NCBI GenBank assembly: GCA_963746185.1 | Contig: CAVVAE010000004.1 | Span: forward strand, 496,001 to 560,000 | Reading direction: 5' to 3' | DNA length: 64,000 nucleotides | DNA from: CAVVAE01 sp963746185 | GTDB lineage: Bacteria; Actinomycetota; Actinomycetes; Propionibacteriales; Nocardioidaceae | Part shown: in pieces, positions 1-7,557 of the stretch | Numbering within the stretch: position 1 is the first letter of the stretch | Layout: each line of letters starts with the position of its first letter | The notes under the pieces: generated by a model | Told to the model about the DNA's origin: nothing | Seen by the model: the letters and a program-made list of their open reading frames with translations, nothing else | The model's database searches: none | Translations under genes and position numbers: made by a program

Positions 1-14
1 GAAAGCGCGACAGG

Positions 15-1217
15 TCAATGACGCGATGACCGGCGCCGCAGGTACATTCGCGCGGCCCGTGCGAAGACCCTGTTGTGGTGGGCGAGCTCAAAAGCCTGCG
101 AGCGCGCCTTGAATCCGAGAGCGCGGCCCGAACTCACGATCCGCGTCTTGAGGTCGACCTCGTCTGCCTCTTTGCGCCGTCGGGCCCGCCACCAGAAAGC
201 GGCGTACTGCTCGATCGTCCCCGTGAGTGCTAACAAGGCGACCTCGGTCAGCTCGGACTCGGGGACCTCCGCGGGGTCATCGCCCTCGAACGCGATGGCA
301 TGGGGTCGAAGATCGTCCAGGTCTCCCACCACGGTGTAGGGCGACTCCTGCAAAAATCGGATCACGTCTGCTGAGTACTCCGTCAGCCACCCACGAAATT
401 CGTCAGGCATCTTCAGCCGAGCCGAGGTGTCGCGGGCCCGGAACGCCGGCTTCACGGCCCGGTCGAACACCCGGATGTATTGGCGCTCGTTGAGTTGGCC
501 GTCGAGACTCATGTTCAGCCGGCGGATGACTTCGGTCTCCGCCACCCCGACGGACGTGTTGACCATCCGCTCAGGTGGTGTGAGTTCGGTCGGGTCAACG
601 CCGATCGCCTGAGCGAATCGATCAAGCAGCAATGACTGCGCGGCGCCCTCCGGTGGGACGACGACGACATGGATCCGATCCGCCGGCACTACGCCGGCCC
701 AGAGAGCGAGCACGTGACGAAGGTCGTAGCGCAACCAGAACCCGACACCCGCTGTCGGCGGGCCCTGCTCAGGGTCGCGGACAGCGGCGACGAACTCCGC
801 CCATGGCCAGGTCGCCCCTTGGGACACCTCGTGCTGCCACATCGACCCAATGACTCTCGTCAGGTCGCGGATCGTGATGACGATGTGCACCTCGGCCGGT
901 CGCAGGTCGCGAACCACGCGTCGTACGTGTGAGCGTCGGGCGTGGACGAGGAACTCCTCCGAGAGGACGACGGTGGGGTCGGTCCCGGACTGGATCTGGT
1001 CAACCAGCGCGCGCCAGGACCCCGGTACCAACGGCTCATCGGGGCCAACTCGTCTGCCGATGAGGTCCCAGACCGCACGACGCTGAACCGAGTGATGCTC
1101 CCCCGGCACGGCAACGCCTTGCTGGGCTAGCCGCTGCTGACTGAGCCACAGCGTCCGTTGAATCGAGGACGTGCCCGTCTTTGGCAGGCCCACATGGACG
1201 AACACTCGGCGAGGCAC
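15..1217 (-). CDS. Sulfotransferase-like protein (paralogue 1)
   Basis: A 400-residue cytosolic protein. Residues about 5-17 read FVHVGLPKTGTSS, the 5'-phosphosulfate-binding loop typical of PAPS-dependent sulfotransferases. A later strand, IVITIRDLTRVIGSMWQ, looks like the 3'-phosphate-binding segment with Arg and Ser. The acceptor substrate cannot be read from the sequence. The GTG start is preceded at 6 bases by TAGGCT on the minus strand, so the message is probably leaderless. The next gene upstream on the same strand (1287-2519) is a clear paralogue with the same motif order, so the pair likely arose by tandem duplication. Conservation in the C-terminal half is low and activity is not assured. 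Confidence 0.7.
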   Translation of the reverse strand: MPRRVFVHVGLPKTGTSSIQRTLWLSQQRLAQQGVAVPGEHHSVQRRAVWDLIGRRVGPDEPLVPGSWRALVDQIQSGTDPTVVLSEEFLVHARRSHVRRVVRDLRPAEVHIVITIRDLTRVIGSMWQHEVSQGATWPWAEFVAAVRDPEQGPPTAGVGFWLRYDLRHVLALWAGVVPADRIHVVVVPPEGAAQSLLLDRFAQAIGVDPTELTPPERMVNTSVGVAETEVIRRLNMSLDGQLNERQYIRVFDRAVKPAFRARDTSARLKMPDEFRGWLTEYSADVIRFLQESPYTVVGDLDDLRPHAIAFEGDDPAEVPESELTEVALLALTGTIEQYAAFWWRARRRKEADEVDLKTRIVSSGRALGFKARSQAFELAHHNRVFARAARMYLRRRSSRH

Positions 1218-1223
1218 GACCGA

Positions 1224-1229
1224 AGCCTA
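1224..1229 (-). promoter_or_regulatory. -10 hexamer TAGGCT, leaderless start of sulfotransferase-like gene 1
   Basis: TAGGCT on the minus strand ends 6 bases before the GTG start at 1217. No Shine-Dalgarno sequence lies between them. Seen directly; promoter function is inferred. Confidence 0.45.
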
Positions 1230-1286
1230 TGCACGACCGGGCTAATCAGGCCATGCGGGGTGAGCGTCTGGTGGCTGCGTCTGGGG

Positions 1287-2519
1287 CTATCGTCCGGACT
1301 TCTTGTCGCGAGCTCTCACCCGCGCGCGATCGCGAATCCGGAGAACCTGCCGCATGCCCTTGGCTGCCAACACATTCTTGTCTGCAAACCGAGCGGCGCC
1401 GCGTTGGGCCCGGAACACGATCGCACGGACCCTGCTGCGCAGCCCTCCTCGCTCGTCGACGTCTTCGATCGATGCGCGCTTGCGCGTCCACAACTTCTTG
1501 GCGTAGTCCTCCGATAGCAGGGTGAGCGCATCGAGCGCGGCATCGAGCAGTTCGGCATCGGAGGCGTCGTCGGGGCGACGACCAACACCCGCGCGGGGAT
1601 GCAGGTCGTCGAGATTCCCGACCACGGGATAACCGCGCGCTGTCACCGCCTCGATGAACGCCTCAGCACGCTCGGTCATCCACGGGATCTCCTCCGTCGG
1701 AACCGTGAAGCGCTCTGCCTCGGTACGGCGGGCGAGTGGCTGCGCCAATGCCATCTTGAGGACCTTCTCGTGCTGCCACGCGTTCAGCCGTCCTTGGAGT
1801 CGTTCGTTGACACGCCGGATCACCTCCGTCGCCGCGGCTCCCACCATCTCGTTGGTCCAGGCCGGCTCCGCCACGAGCTTCGCCGGGTCGACTCCGACGA
1901 CGGACGCGAATCGGCTGAGCAGCTCACCCGGGGGGCCACCGGACGGCGGCACCGTGACGACATGCAGACGCGCAGCCGGCACCGCGGACTCCCACATCTC
2001 ACAGATCTTGGTCAGGTCCTGGCGCATCCAGAAGGGGCGTGCTGGGCTCGTGGCGGCTCGCTCGGGATCCTTGATCCCCTCGACGTAGTCATGCCACGTC
2101 CAGCTCTGGTCGTTCTGGATCTCCTGCTGCCATGCAGACACGGTGACCCGCCCAAGGTCGCGGACGGTGACGATCACGTGAACCTCGGAGTCGGGGAACG
2201 CACCGACTGCTCGTCGTACCTGCTTGAGGGTGGACAGGCTGAGCCGCTCCTCGGAGATGAGGGCGACCGGCAGACTGCTGGCGTTGACATCCGCCACGAG
2301 CCGGTCCCACGAGCCGGAGATGCGACGGTCTGAGACTCCTCGTGGCTGCCTGCCCTGCAAATCCAGGACGGCTTGGAACTGCGCGGGCCCACCATCGCCA
2401 CCGGGAAACTCGACCTGCTGGGCGTGAAGCGCCTCCCTGTTGGCCCGCATGACGTTCTGCAGGTACGTCGTCCCGGTCTTGTGGAGGCCGACGTGCAGGT
2501 AGACCGTCCTCGGTGCCAC
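1287..2519 (-). CDS. Sulfotransferase-like protein (paralogue 2)
   Basis: A 410-residue protein opening with YLHVGLHKTGTTYLQ, the same phosphosulfate-binding loop as the gene at 15-1217. The matching VHVIVTVRDLGRVTVSAWQQ segment follows. A basic tail closes the protein. The GTG start has AAGGAG four bases upstream, unlike its leaderless paralogue. Its start lies 18 bases after the purE stop on the same strand, so it is probably co-transcribed as the third gene of purK-purE-sulfotransferase. Purine biosynthesis and sulfate transfer have no obvious link apart from nucleotide cofactor use, so the linkage may be positional only. The acceptor is unknown. Confidence 0.7.
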   Translation of the reverse strand: MAPRTVYLHVGLHKTGTTYLQNVMRANREALHAQQVEFPGGDGGPAQFQAVLDLQGRQPRGVSDRRISGSWDRLVADVNASSLPVALISEERLSLSTLKQVRRAVGAFPDSEVHVIVTVRDLGRVTVSAWQQEIQNDQSWTWHDYVEGIKDPERAATSPARPFWMRQDLTKICEMWESAVPAARLHVVTVPPSGGPPGELLSRFASVVGVDPAKLVAEPAWTNEMVGAAATEVIRRVNERLQGRLNAWQHEKVLKMALAQPLARRTEAERFTVPTEEIPWMTERAEAFIEAVTARGYPVVGNLDDLHPRAGVGRRPDDASDAELLDAALDALTLLSEDYAKKLWTRKRASIEDVDERGGLRSRVRAIVFRAQRGAARFADKNVLAAKGMRQVLRIRDRARVRARDKKSGR

Positions 2520-2537
2520 GCTGCTCCTTCGTCGCTT

Positions 2538-3062
2538 CTAGTCCGGCTCCGCGGTCGCTCTGATCGCCGCGCCCTTGGCGCGCGCCGCCTCCGCGAGCGA
2601 TTGCTGGAAGTCCACCATCGCAGAGCGAAGGGCAGCGTCGCCCGCTGACAAGATGCGCACCGCCAGCAGGCCGGCGTTTCGGGCGTTCCCGATCGCCACG
2701 GCTGCCACGGGCACGCCGGCCGGCATCTGCACGATCGACAGCAGCGAGTCCATGCCGTCGAGGTACTTCAACGGCACCGGCACACCGATCACGGGCAACG
2801 GCGTAACGGCGGCCAACATCCCCGGGAGATGGGCAGCCCCACCGGCGCCCGCGATGATCACTTGCAGGCCCCGCCCATGCGCACCGCGACCGTAATCGAG
2901 CATCTCGGCCGGCATCCGATGCGCCGACACCACGTCTGCTTCGAACGGGACACCGAACTCGGTCAACGCGTCGGCGGCTGCTTGCATCGTCGGCCAGTCG
3001 GAGTCCGATCCCATCACGATCCCCACACGAGGGCCGGTGGAGCTGTCTGAGGTGGTCATCAC
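2538..3062 (-). CDS. purE: N5-carboxyaminoimidazole ribonucleotide mutase PurE
   Basis: PurE converts N5-CAIR to CAIR in de novo purine synthesis. The 174-residue protein has the class I PurE signature: GSDSDWPTM at residues 18-26, SAHRMP near 46, and AGGAAHLPGM near 77-86, followed by GVP-type and QMPAGVPVA segments. Its length fits bacterial PurE with a short N-terminal extension. The start overlaps the purK stop by four bases (ATGA), so the two are translationally coupled. PurK supplies its substrate. Confidence 0.96.
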   Translation of the reverse strand: MMTTSDSSTGPRVGIVMGSDSDWPTMQAAADALTEFGVPFEADVVSAHRMPAEMLDYGRGAHGRGLQVIIAGAGGAAHLPGMLAAVTPLPVIGVPVPLKYLDGMDSLLSIVQMPAGVPVAAVAIGNARNAGLLAVRILSAGDAALRSAMVDFQQSLAEAARAKGAAIRATAEPD

Positions 3063-4222
3063 TCGTGCTCCTCGTCATCGGAGAGCTTCCCCGCGAACCA
3101 GTCGGCGGCATGGCGGGCACGCTCGCGTACCTCGTCCAGGTTGTCGCCGTACGCCGTCACGTGGCCGACCTTCCGGCCAGGCTTCACGGTCTTGCCGTAG
3201 AGGTGCACCCGAAGTCCAGGGTCGCGCGCTTGGACATGGGGGAAGCCGTCGTACAAGGTGGGTGCGTCGCCGCCCAGGATGTTGACCATCACCGTCCACG
3301 TCTCTCGGGCGCGCGGTGATCCAAGGGGAAGGTCGAGCACGGCGCGAAGGTGGTTCTCGAACTGGCTCGTGACCGCGCCGTCAATCGACCAGTGCCCGGT
3401 GTTGTGGGGGCGCATCGCCAGCTCGTTGACCAGGATGCGGCCGTCGGTGGTCTCGAAGAGCTCGACCGCGAGGATGCCGGTGACGTCGAGCTCGTCCGCG
3501 AGTTGCATCGCCACCTGCTCAGCCCGTACCGCGAGATCTCGGTCGAGGCCCGGGGCTGGTGCGATGACCTCCACGCAGATGCCGTCGCGCTGGACGCTCT
3601 CGACGACGGGATACGCCGCGACCTGACTGCTCGGCGCGCGCGCTACGACGGCGGCCAGCTCTCGGGCCAACTCGACCTTTTCCTCGGCGAGGATGGGTAC
3701 GCCGCTCGGGGCGTCCGTGAAGACTTGCTCGACCTCGGCCGGTGAGCTCACCAGCCAGACGCCCTTGCCGTCGTACCCGCCGCGGGCTGTCTTGAGGATC
3801 ACCGGGAAGCCCTCGTTGCCTGCGGCGAACTGCGCAACTGCATCCACTGAATCGACGACGGCGTAACGAGGCTGGGCCACCCCCATCGACGTAAGACGTG
3901 CGCGCATCACGGCCTTGTCCTGAGCGTGGACCAAAGCGGCCGGGCCAGGGCGCGTGGCGATGCCGTCGGCGGCGAGCTTCTCGAGATGCTCGGTCGGAAC
4001 GTGCTCGTGGTCGAACGTCACGACCGTGCAGCCTTCGGCCCACGCACGCAACGTCGGGAAGTCGGTGTAGTCGCCGACCTCGGTGTCGACGATCACCTGC
4101 CCGGCAGACATCCCGTCGGCCTCGGCGAGGAGTCGAAGCGGTACGCCCAGAGCAATTGCCGTCTGCTGCATCATGCGCGCGAGCTGGCCAGCTCCGACGA
4201 CGCCAATGACGGGGGTCTCCAC
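3059..4222 (-). CDS. purK: N5-carboxyaminoimidazole ribonucleotide synthase PurK
   Basis: PurK carboxylates AIR with ATP and bicarbonate to give N5-CAIR, the PurE substrate. The 387-residue ATP-grasp protein starts with a GVVGAGQLARMM dinucleotide-like loop. It carries the ATP-grasp elements FPVILKTARGGYDGKGVW and, near the C-terminal side, ELAMRPHNTGHWSIDG. The GTG start lies 6 bases after TAGTCT on the minus strand and lacks a Shine-Dalgarno sequence, so it is likely leaderless and drives the purK-purE operon. It is divergent from gtrA. Confidence 0.96.
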   Translation of the reverse strand: METPVIGVVGAGQLARMMQQTAIALGVPLRLLAEADGMSAGQVIVDTEVGDYTDFPTLRAWAEGCTVVTFDHEHVPTEHLEKLAADGIATRPGPAALVHAQDKAVMRARLTSMGVAQPRYAVVDSVDAVAQFAAGNEGFPVILKTARGGYDGKGVWLVSSPAEVEQVFTDAPSGVPILAEEKVELARELAAVVARAPSSQVAAYPVVESVQRDGICVEVIAPAPGLDRDLAVRAEQVAMQLADELDVTGILAVELFETTDGRILVNELAMRPHNTGHWSIDGAVTSQFENHLRAVLDLPLGSPRARETWTVMVNILGGDAPTLYDGFPHVQARDPGLRVHLYGKTVKPGRKVGHVTAYGDNLDEVRERARHAADWFAGKLSDDEEHE

Positions 4223-4228
4223 GGCCGA

Positions 4229-4234
4229 AGACTA
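4229..4234 (-). promoter_or_regulatory. -10 hexamer TAGTCT, leaderless start of purK
   Basis: TAGTCT on the minus strand is separated by 6 bases from the GTG start of purK at 4222. Candidate promoter of the purK-purE operon. Confidence 0.45.
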
Positions 4235-4339
4235 CCGATGGCGCAGTCCGGTCGCGTCGGCGCAACCGCTCCACGTACGCTTGGCCTGCACCTTTTGACC
4301 CACGCCTGCCGCCCTTTCAACCTCTCAGGAGTCTTCACC

Positions 4340-4855
4340 GTGCTGCGACGACTGCGCGCTCTGGCGCGCGAGGCCGCGAAGTTCGGCGTGGTCGGCGGCG
4401 TGGGTTTCATCGTCGACGTGACGGTGTTCAACCTGTTGCGGTTCGCCGGCGATCCAGGCCTCCTCGAGCACAAACCGCTGACTGCCAAGGCGATCTCGGT
4501 CGCCGTTGCGACGATGGTCACCTATCTCGGCAACCGGCACTGGACGTGGGCGGAGCGACAGCGCACCGGCGCCAGTCGCGAGGTCGCCCTGTTCTTCTTG
4601 CTCAACGCCATGGGGATGGCGATCGCGTTGGGTTGCCTCGCGATCTCGCACTACGTGCTCGACCTTCGTTCGCCGCTGGCCGACAACATCTCCGCCAACG
4701 TGGTCGGGCTCTTCCTTGGCATGCTGTTTCGCTTCTGGAGCTACCGGACGTTCGTCTTCAAGCGGCACCCCGAAAGCGAGGCGCTCGACTTCACCGGCGC
4801 AATCGCCGAGGAGATCGAAGCCGAAACCGTTGAGCGGCCACAAAGTCACCGTTGA
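4340..4855 (+). CDS. GtrA-family membrane protein
   Basis: A 171-residue integral membrane protein of the GtrA family, small four-helix proteins linked to transfer of polyprenyl-linked sugars across the membrane in cell-wall or surface-polysaccharide synthesis. The signature is visible: KFGVVGGVGFIVDVTVFNLL in helix 1, a YLGNRHWTW segment after helix 2, and FWSYRTFVF after helix 4. The GTG start was chosen because AGGAG lies nine bases upstream and the N-terminus fits the family. The last eight codons and the stop lie in the first copy of a 22-bp tandem repeat, so the C-terminal VERPQSHR is repeat-derived. Confidence 0.88.
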   Translation: MLRRLRALAREAAKFGVVGGVGFIVDVTVFNLLRFAGDPGLLEHKPLTAKAISVAVATMVTYLGNRHWTWAERQRTGASREVALFFLLNAMGMAIALGCLAISHYVLDLRSPLADNISANVVGLFLGMLFRFWSYRTFVFKRHPESEALDFTGAIAEEIEAETVERPQSHR

Positions 4856-4944
4856 GTGGCCACAAAGTCACCGTTGAGTGGCCACAAAGTCACCGTCCAC
4901 GCGCAAGAAGTGGGCCACTGAGCCGTGAGAAGTTGGCCACTCGA
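4828..4944. repeat. 22-bp tandem repeats plus inverted related copies
   Basis: Three contiguous 22-bp units lie at 4828-4849, 4850-4871 and 4872-4893, differing by one base in unit 1. Each contains GTTGAGTGGCCACAAAGTCA or its one-base variant. Two related, oppositely oriented units (core AGAAGTTGGCCACTC) follow at about 4906-4923 and 4927-4944 with 21-base spacing. The arms can pair through GAGTGGCCA/TGGCCACTC. The block separates the convergent gtrA and cyclase genes and may act as a bidirectional terminator. It overlaps the end of gtrA and stops just before the cyclase stop codon. Confidence 0.85.
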
Positions 4945-4953
4945 CATGGGTTG

Positions 4954-5976
4954 CTAGTGGTTGATGCGGCGCACCGAGATCGGTTGCACGGTCCCGAACC
5001 CCCGGATGGCGCGTTCGGTCAGCGGTCGGACGACGTACTCCGGCTGATCTTGAACGGCGTCGGCAGTCTCCTCGTCACAGATAACCCGGTTCCGCCGGGC
5101 CACTCCGGTCAACCGGCTGGCCATGTTGACCGGCGCACCGAACACGTCACCGAGCCGCATGACGACCGGGCCGGTCGCGATGCCGACATGTACGTCGGGA
5201 AGCTCGTCGTCACCACCGATGCGTTCCACGATGTCGCACGCAATGTCGATGCCAGCTTTTGGGCTGTCGGCGATGAAGAGCACTGAGTCGCCGAGCGTCT
5301 TGATCACCCGGCCACCACGCGCCGCGATCAGGTCAGAGCAGGCCGACTCGAAGTCCTCGACCATGTCGGCGAGACGGTCCTCGTCGATGCCGTTGGACAG
5401 CCGGGTGAAACTCACCAGGTCGGCGAAACCGACCGAGACGATCAAAGTATGGAGATCGGAGTCCTTCGCTCCCAGCGCCTCTACCCGGGCGACGGCCGCC
5501 GCGAGGTGACGCCGCCAGGCATAGAGCAACAACTCCTCGAACGGCGGCTCTACCGCGCGGATGACCTCGAGTCCGGTCGTGAGGCGTGACCCAGTGCCTC
5601 GGCCACTGTGCTCCAGTGATTCGACGTGCTCACTGAGTGTCGCCACCTGCCAGTCCGCGAGGCGGGCCATCGTGTGGCCGACCGCGCGGGTCAGTCTGAT
5701 GGCGGTCTCGAACTCCAACGCGCCAGACGCCACTAGTGAAGACAACAGGTCCATGGCGTCGCGGTCGGCGCTGGTGAAAGCGGCTGAGTCGCCGGCGTCG
5801 GGGAAGCCAAGCGCCCGCCACAGCCGTCGCGCCGCACTGGCAGCGGTTTCGTCGCCGCCGACGATCTCGTCAGAGGTGAGGCTGGGCTCCTCACCCAGGA
5901 TGGCCCGTTCAAGGTCCTCCCGGGTCGGGTTGGGCTCGTCGGCTGCGGAGTCGGGCTTCGGTTCTGTCTGGGTCAC
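4954..5976 (-). CDS. Class III adenylate/guanylate cyclase
   Basis: A 340-residue cyclase with a soluble N-terminal region of about 170 residues and a C-terminal class III catalytic domain. Both metal-binding aspartates are visible: GFADLVSFT (about D186) and KTLGDSVLF (about D230). The DVFGAPVNMASRL segment carries the nucleotide-recognition Asp plus the transition-state Asn and Arg. These are all the residues needed for activity; the family favours cAMP. There is no transmembrane, HAMP or GAF segment; the N-terminal region is acidic, then helical. Its start overlaps the PH-domain gene stop by four bases, so the two are one transcription unit. Confidence 0.9.
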   Translation of the reverse strand: MTQTEPKPDSAADEPNPTREDLERAILGEEPSLTSDEIVGGDETAASAARRLWRALGFPDAGDSAAFTSADRDAMDLLSSLVASGALEFETAIRLTRAVGHTMARLADWQVATLSEHVESLEHSGRGTGSRLTTGLEVIRAVEPPFEELLLYAWRRHLAAAVARVEALGAKDSDLHTLIVSVGFADLVSFTRLSNGIDEDRLADMVEDFESACSDLIAARGGRVIKTLGDSVLFIADSPKAGIDIACDIVERIGGDDELPDVHVGIATGPVVMRLGDVFGAPVNMASRLTGVARRNRVICDEETADAVQDQPEYVVRPLTERAIRGFGTVQPISVRRINH

Positions 5977-6518
5977 CGCGTGCGTGGCTCCAACGGATGC
6001 GGTGGAGTCCCGTCGTCGTCGTGCCCGTCATGCGTGCCGAACAACAGGTCGGTGATGACCAACTGCAGTGACTCGACCTTCGGAACGTCAGGGAGCACGG
6101 ACCGGCCCTCCTCGCTGGCGTCAGAGATGACCAGCGTGCCGCAGCCCAAGAGTCGGTCGATTGGTCCTCGCTCGTACTTCACGTCGTTGATGCGGTGCAG
6201 CGGGATGTCGCGACCCTTACGCGTGATCACGCCCGAGCGGTTGATCAGTCGACGGTTCGTCACGGTGTACGACGCCGTGATCCAGACCAGGAAGGGCCGC
6301 ACGGTGAACCAACCGATGATGAGCGCGGCCACAATCACGACCCCCCAGGTCGAGGCATCGCGGGCGCTGCCTTCCGGGACGACCCCGCCGATGAGGAAGC
6401 CGGCGACGGCGCACGTGACCAGCAAGATGACGACCGGGAAGACGAGGACCTTCCAGTGGGTGCGGGTCGAGATGATGACGTGCTCGCCCTCACTCAGCAG
6501 CTTCGGCGAGATTCCCAT
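5973..6518 (-). CDS. Bacterial PH-domain membrane protein
   Basis: A 181-residue protein. It has two adjacent hydrophobic segments (about residues 24-70) followed by a bacterial PH-like domain (bPH2/DUF304 type) containing YTVTNRRLINRSGVITRKG and IPLHRINDVKYERG. The family is membrane-anchored and its function is mostly unknown. I chose the ATG at 6518 over an earlier start at 6554 because GGGAGG lies directly upstream and the protein then begins MGISPKLLSEGEHV, as usual for the family. It sits upstream of and overlaps the cyclase gene, which suggests a shared role, perhaps membrane placement of cAMP signalling. Confidence 0.85.
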   Translation of the reverse strand: MGISPKLLSEGEHVIISTRTHWKVLVFPVVILLVTCAVAGFLIGGVVPEGSARDASTWGVVIVAALIIGWFTVRPFLVWITASYTVTNRRLINRSGVITRKGRDIPLHRINDVKYERGPIDRLLGCGTLVISDASEEGRSVLPDVPKVESLQLVITDLLFGTHDGHDDDGTPPHPLEPRTR

Positions 6519-6665
6519 GGATCCTCCCAGCGGCGTGCTCGCACGCCTGTCCAACAGCAGGTCAGGCTCGACGACTGACCCATGTCGACACCGATGGTGT
6601 CACGGTCACAACCGAGTTGTCAGCGGGTAGTGGTTGCTCAGGCTCAGGGCGCCCTGAAAAGTCGG

Positions 6666-7496
6666 TCAGGTCGGTCGAAGATGAACCACATCGCCGGCGC
6701 CGAGCGCCACCTGGCCCTGCGCTGTTCGCACGAGGAGCCGCCCTGTGTCGTCGATCCCGACGGCGTCACCCTCGACGGAGGTGCCATCCGGCTGAGCCAC
6801 GTTGACGCGTTGCCCGATCGTGCTGCACGCATCGACGTAGGCCACCTGCAACCCCTGTCGTGCGTCGCCGCCGTGTCGGTACCAGTCGGTCAGCATGAGC
6901 TCGAGATTGCGCAGGATCGACCTGGCCAACAGCGACCGGTCGGTGGTCTCCCCTCCCTCGATCGCCAGCGACGTCGCGGTCGGGACCGGCAGCTCGTCAG
7001 CACGAAGTGACACGTTCAGGCCGATCCCGATGATGGCCGCTGCTGCACCACGTGGCGCCTCGACGCGTTCGACGAGCAGGCCAGCGACCTTTCGGCCTCC
7101 GAGGATCACGTCGTTCGGCCACTTCAGCGTCGCGTCGAGCTCGGCTTCCTGTCGAAGCGACGCGGCGACGGCCAGTCCCGCGAGCAGCGGGATCCAGGGC
7201 CAGCGCGCGACAGGGACGTCGTCCGGGCGCACCAGCACCGACATGGTCAGCCCGGATTGCGCCGGCGCGGTCCAGGTGCGGCCGAGTCGACCCCGTCCTA
7301 CGGTCTGGTGCTCAGCGATCAGCACCACGCCGTCGATTTTGGGGTCAGCCGCGCGTTTGACGAGCTCGGCGTTCGTCGACTCCGTGGACGTGACGACGTC
7401 GAGCTCAGACCAGAGCGATCCGGGTACGACGAGCGCCTTGCGCAACGCTTCCACGTGAAGTGGTGGCCGATCCAGGTCGCCGTACCTCGACGTCAT
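6666..7496 (-). CDS. birA: Biotin--[acetyl-CoA-carboxylase] ligase BirA
   Basis: BirA activates biotin to biotinyl-AMP and attaches it to the lysine of biotin carrier domains. The 276-residue protein shows STESTNAEL, the biotinyl-AMP loop GRGRLGRTW, KWPNDVILGGRKVAGLL and a C-terminal beta-barrel. There is no N-terminal helix-turn-helix, so this is a monofunctional (group I) ligase. I placed the start at the ATG (MTSRYGDL); the open frame continues upstream but runs into the divergent accD gene. Its likely substrates, the AccA-type and pyruvate carboxylase subunits, are encoded at 26369 and 29261. Confidence 0.93.
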   Translation of the reverse strand: MTSRYGDLDRPPLHVEALRKALVVPGSLWSELDVVTSTESTNAELVKRAADPKIDGVVLIAEHQTVGRGRLGRTWTAPAQSGLTMSVLVRPDDVPVARWPWIPLLAGLAVAASLRQEAELDATLKWPNDVILGGRKVAGLLVERVEAPRGAAAAIIGIGLNVSLRADELPVPTATSLAIEGGETTDRSLLARSILRNLELMLTDWYRHGGDARQGLQVAYVDACSTIGQRVNVAQPDGTSVEGDAVGIDDTGRLLVRTAQGQVALGAGDVVHLRPT

Positions 7497-7544
7497 CGAT
7501 CCATGCCAGGCAGTGCAGACAGTCTCGGAATCACGCTCTAACGC

Positions 7545-7550
7545 TACGCT
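7545..7550 (+). promoter_or_regulatory. -10 hexamer TACGCT, leaderless start of accD
   Basis: TACGCT ends 7 bases before the GTG start at 7558, in the 61-bp gap shared with divergent birA. No ribosome-binding site is visible. Confidence 0.45.
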
Positions 7551-7557
7551 GCCCTGC

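Noticed and set aside
3926..4340. An extended GtrA protein of 309 residues
   Set aside because: The extra N-terminal part is antisense to purK and lacks membrane segments; GTG 4340 has a ribosome-binding site.
4828..4893. The 22-bp tandem units as a CRISPR array
   Set aside because: The units are contiguous with no spacers between them, and no cas gene is present.
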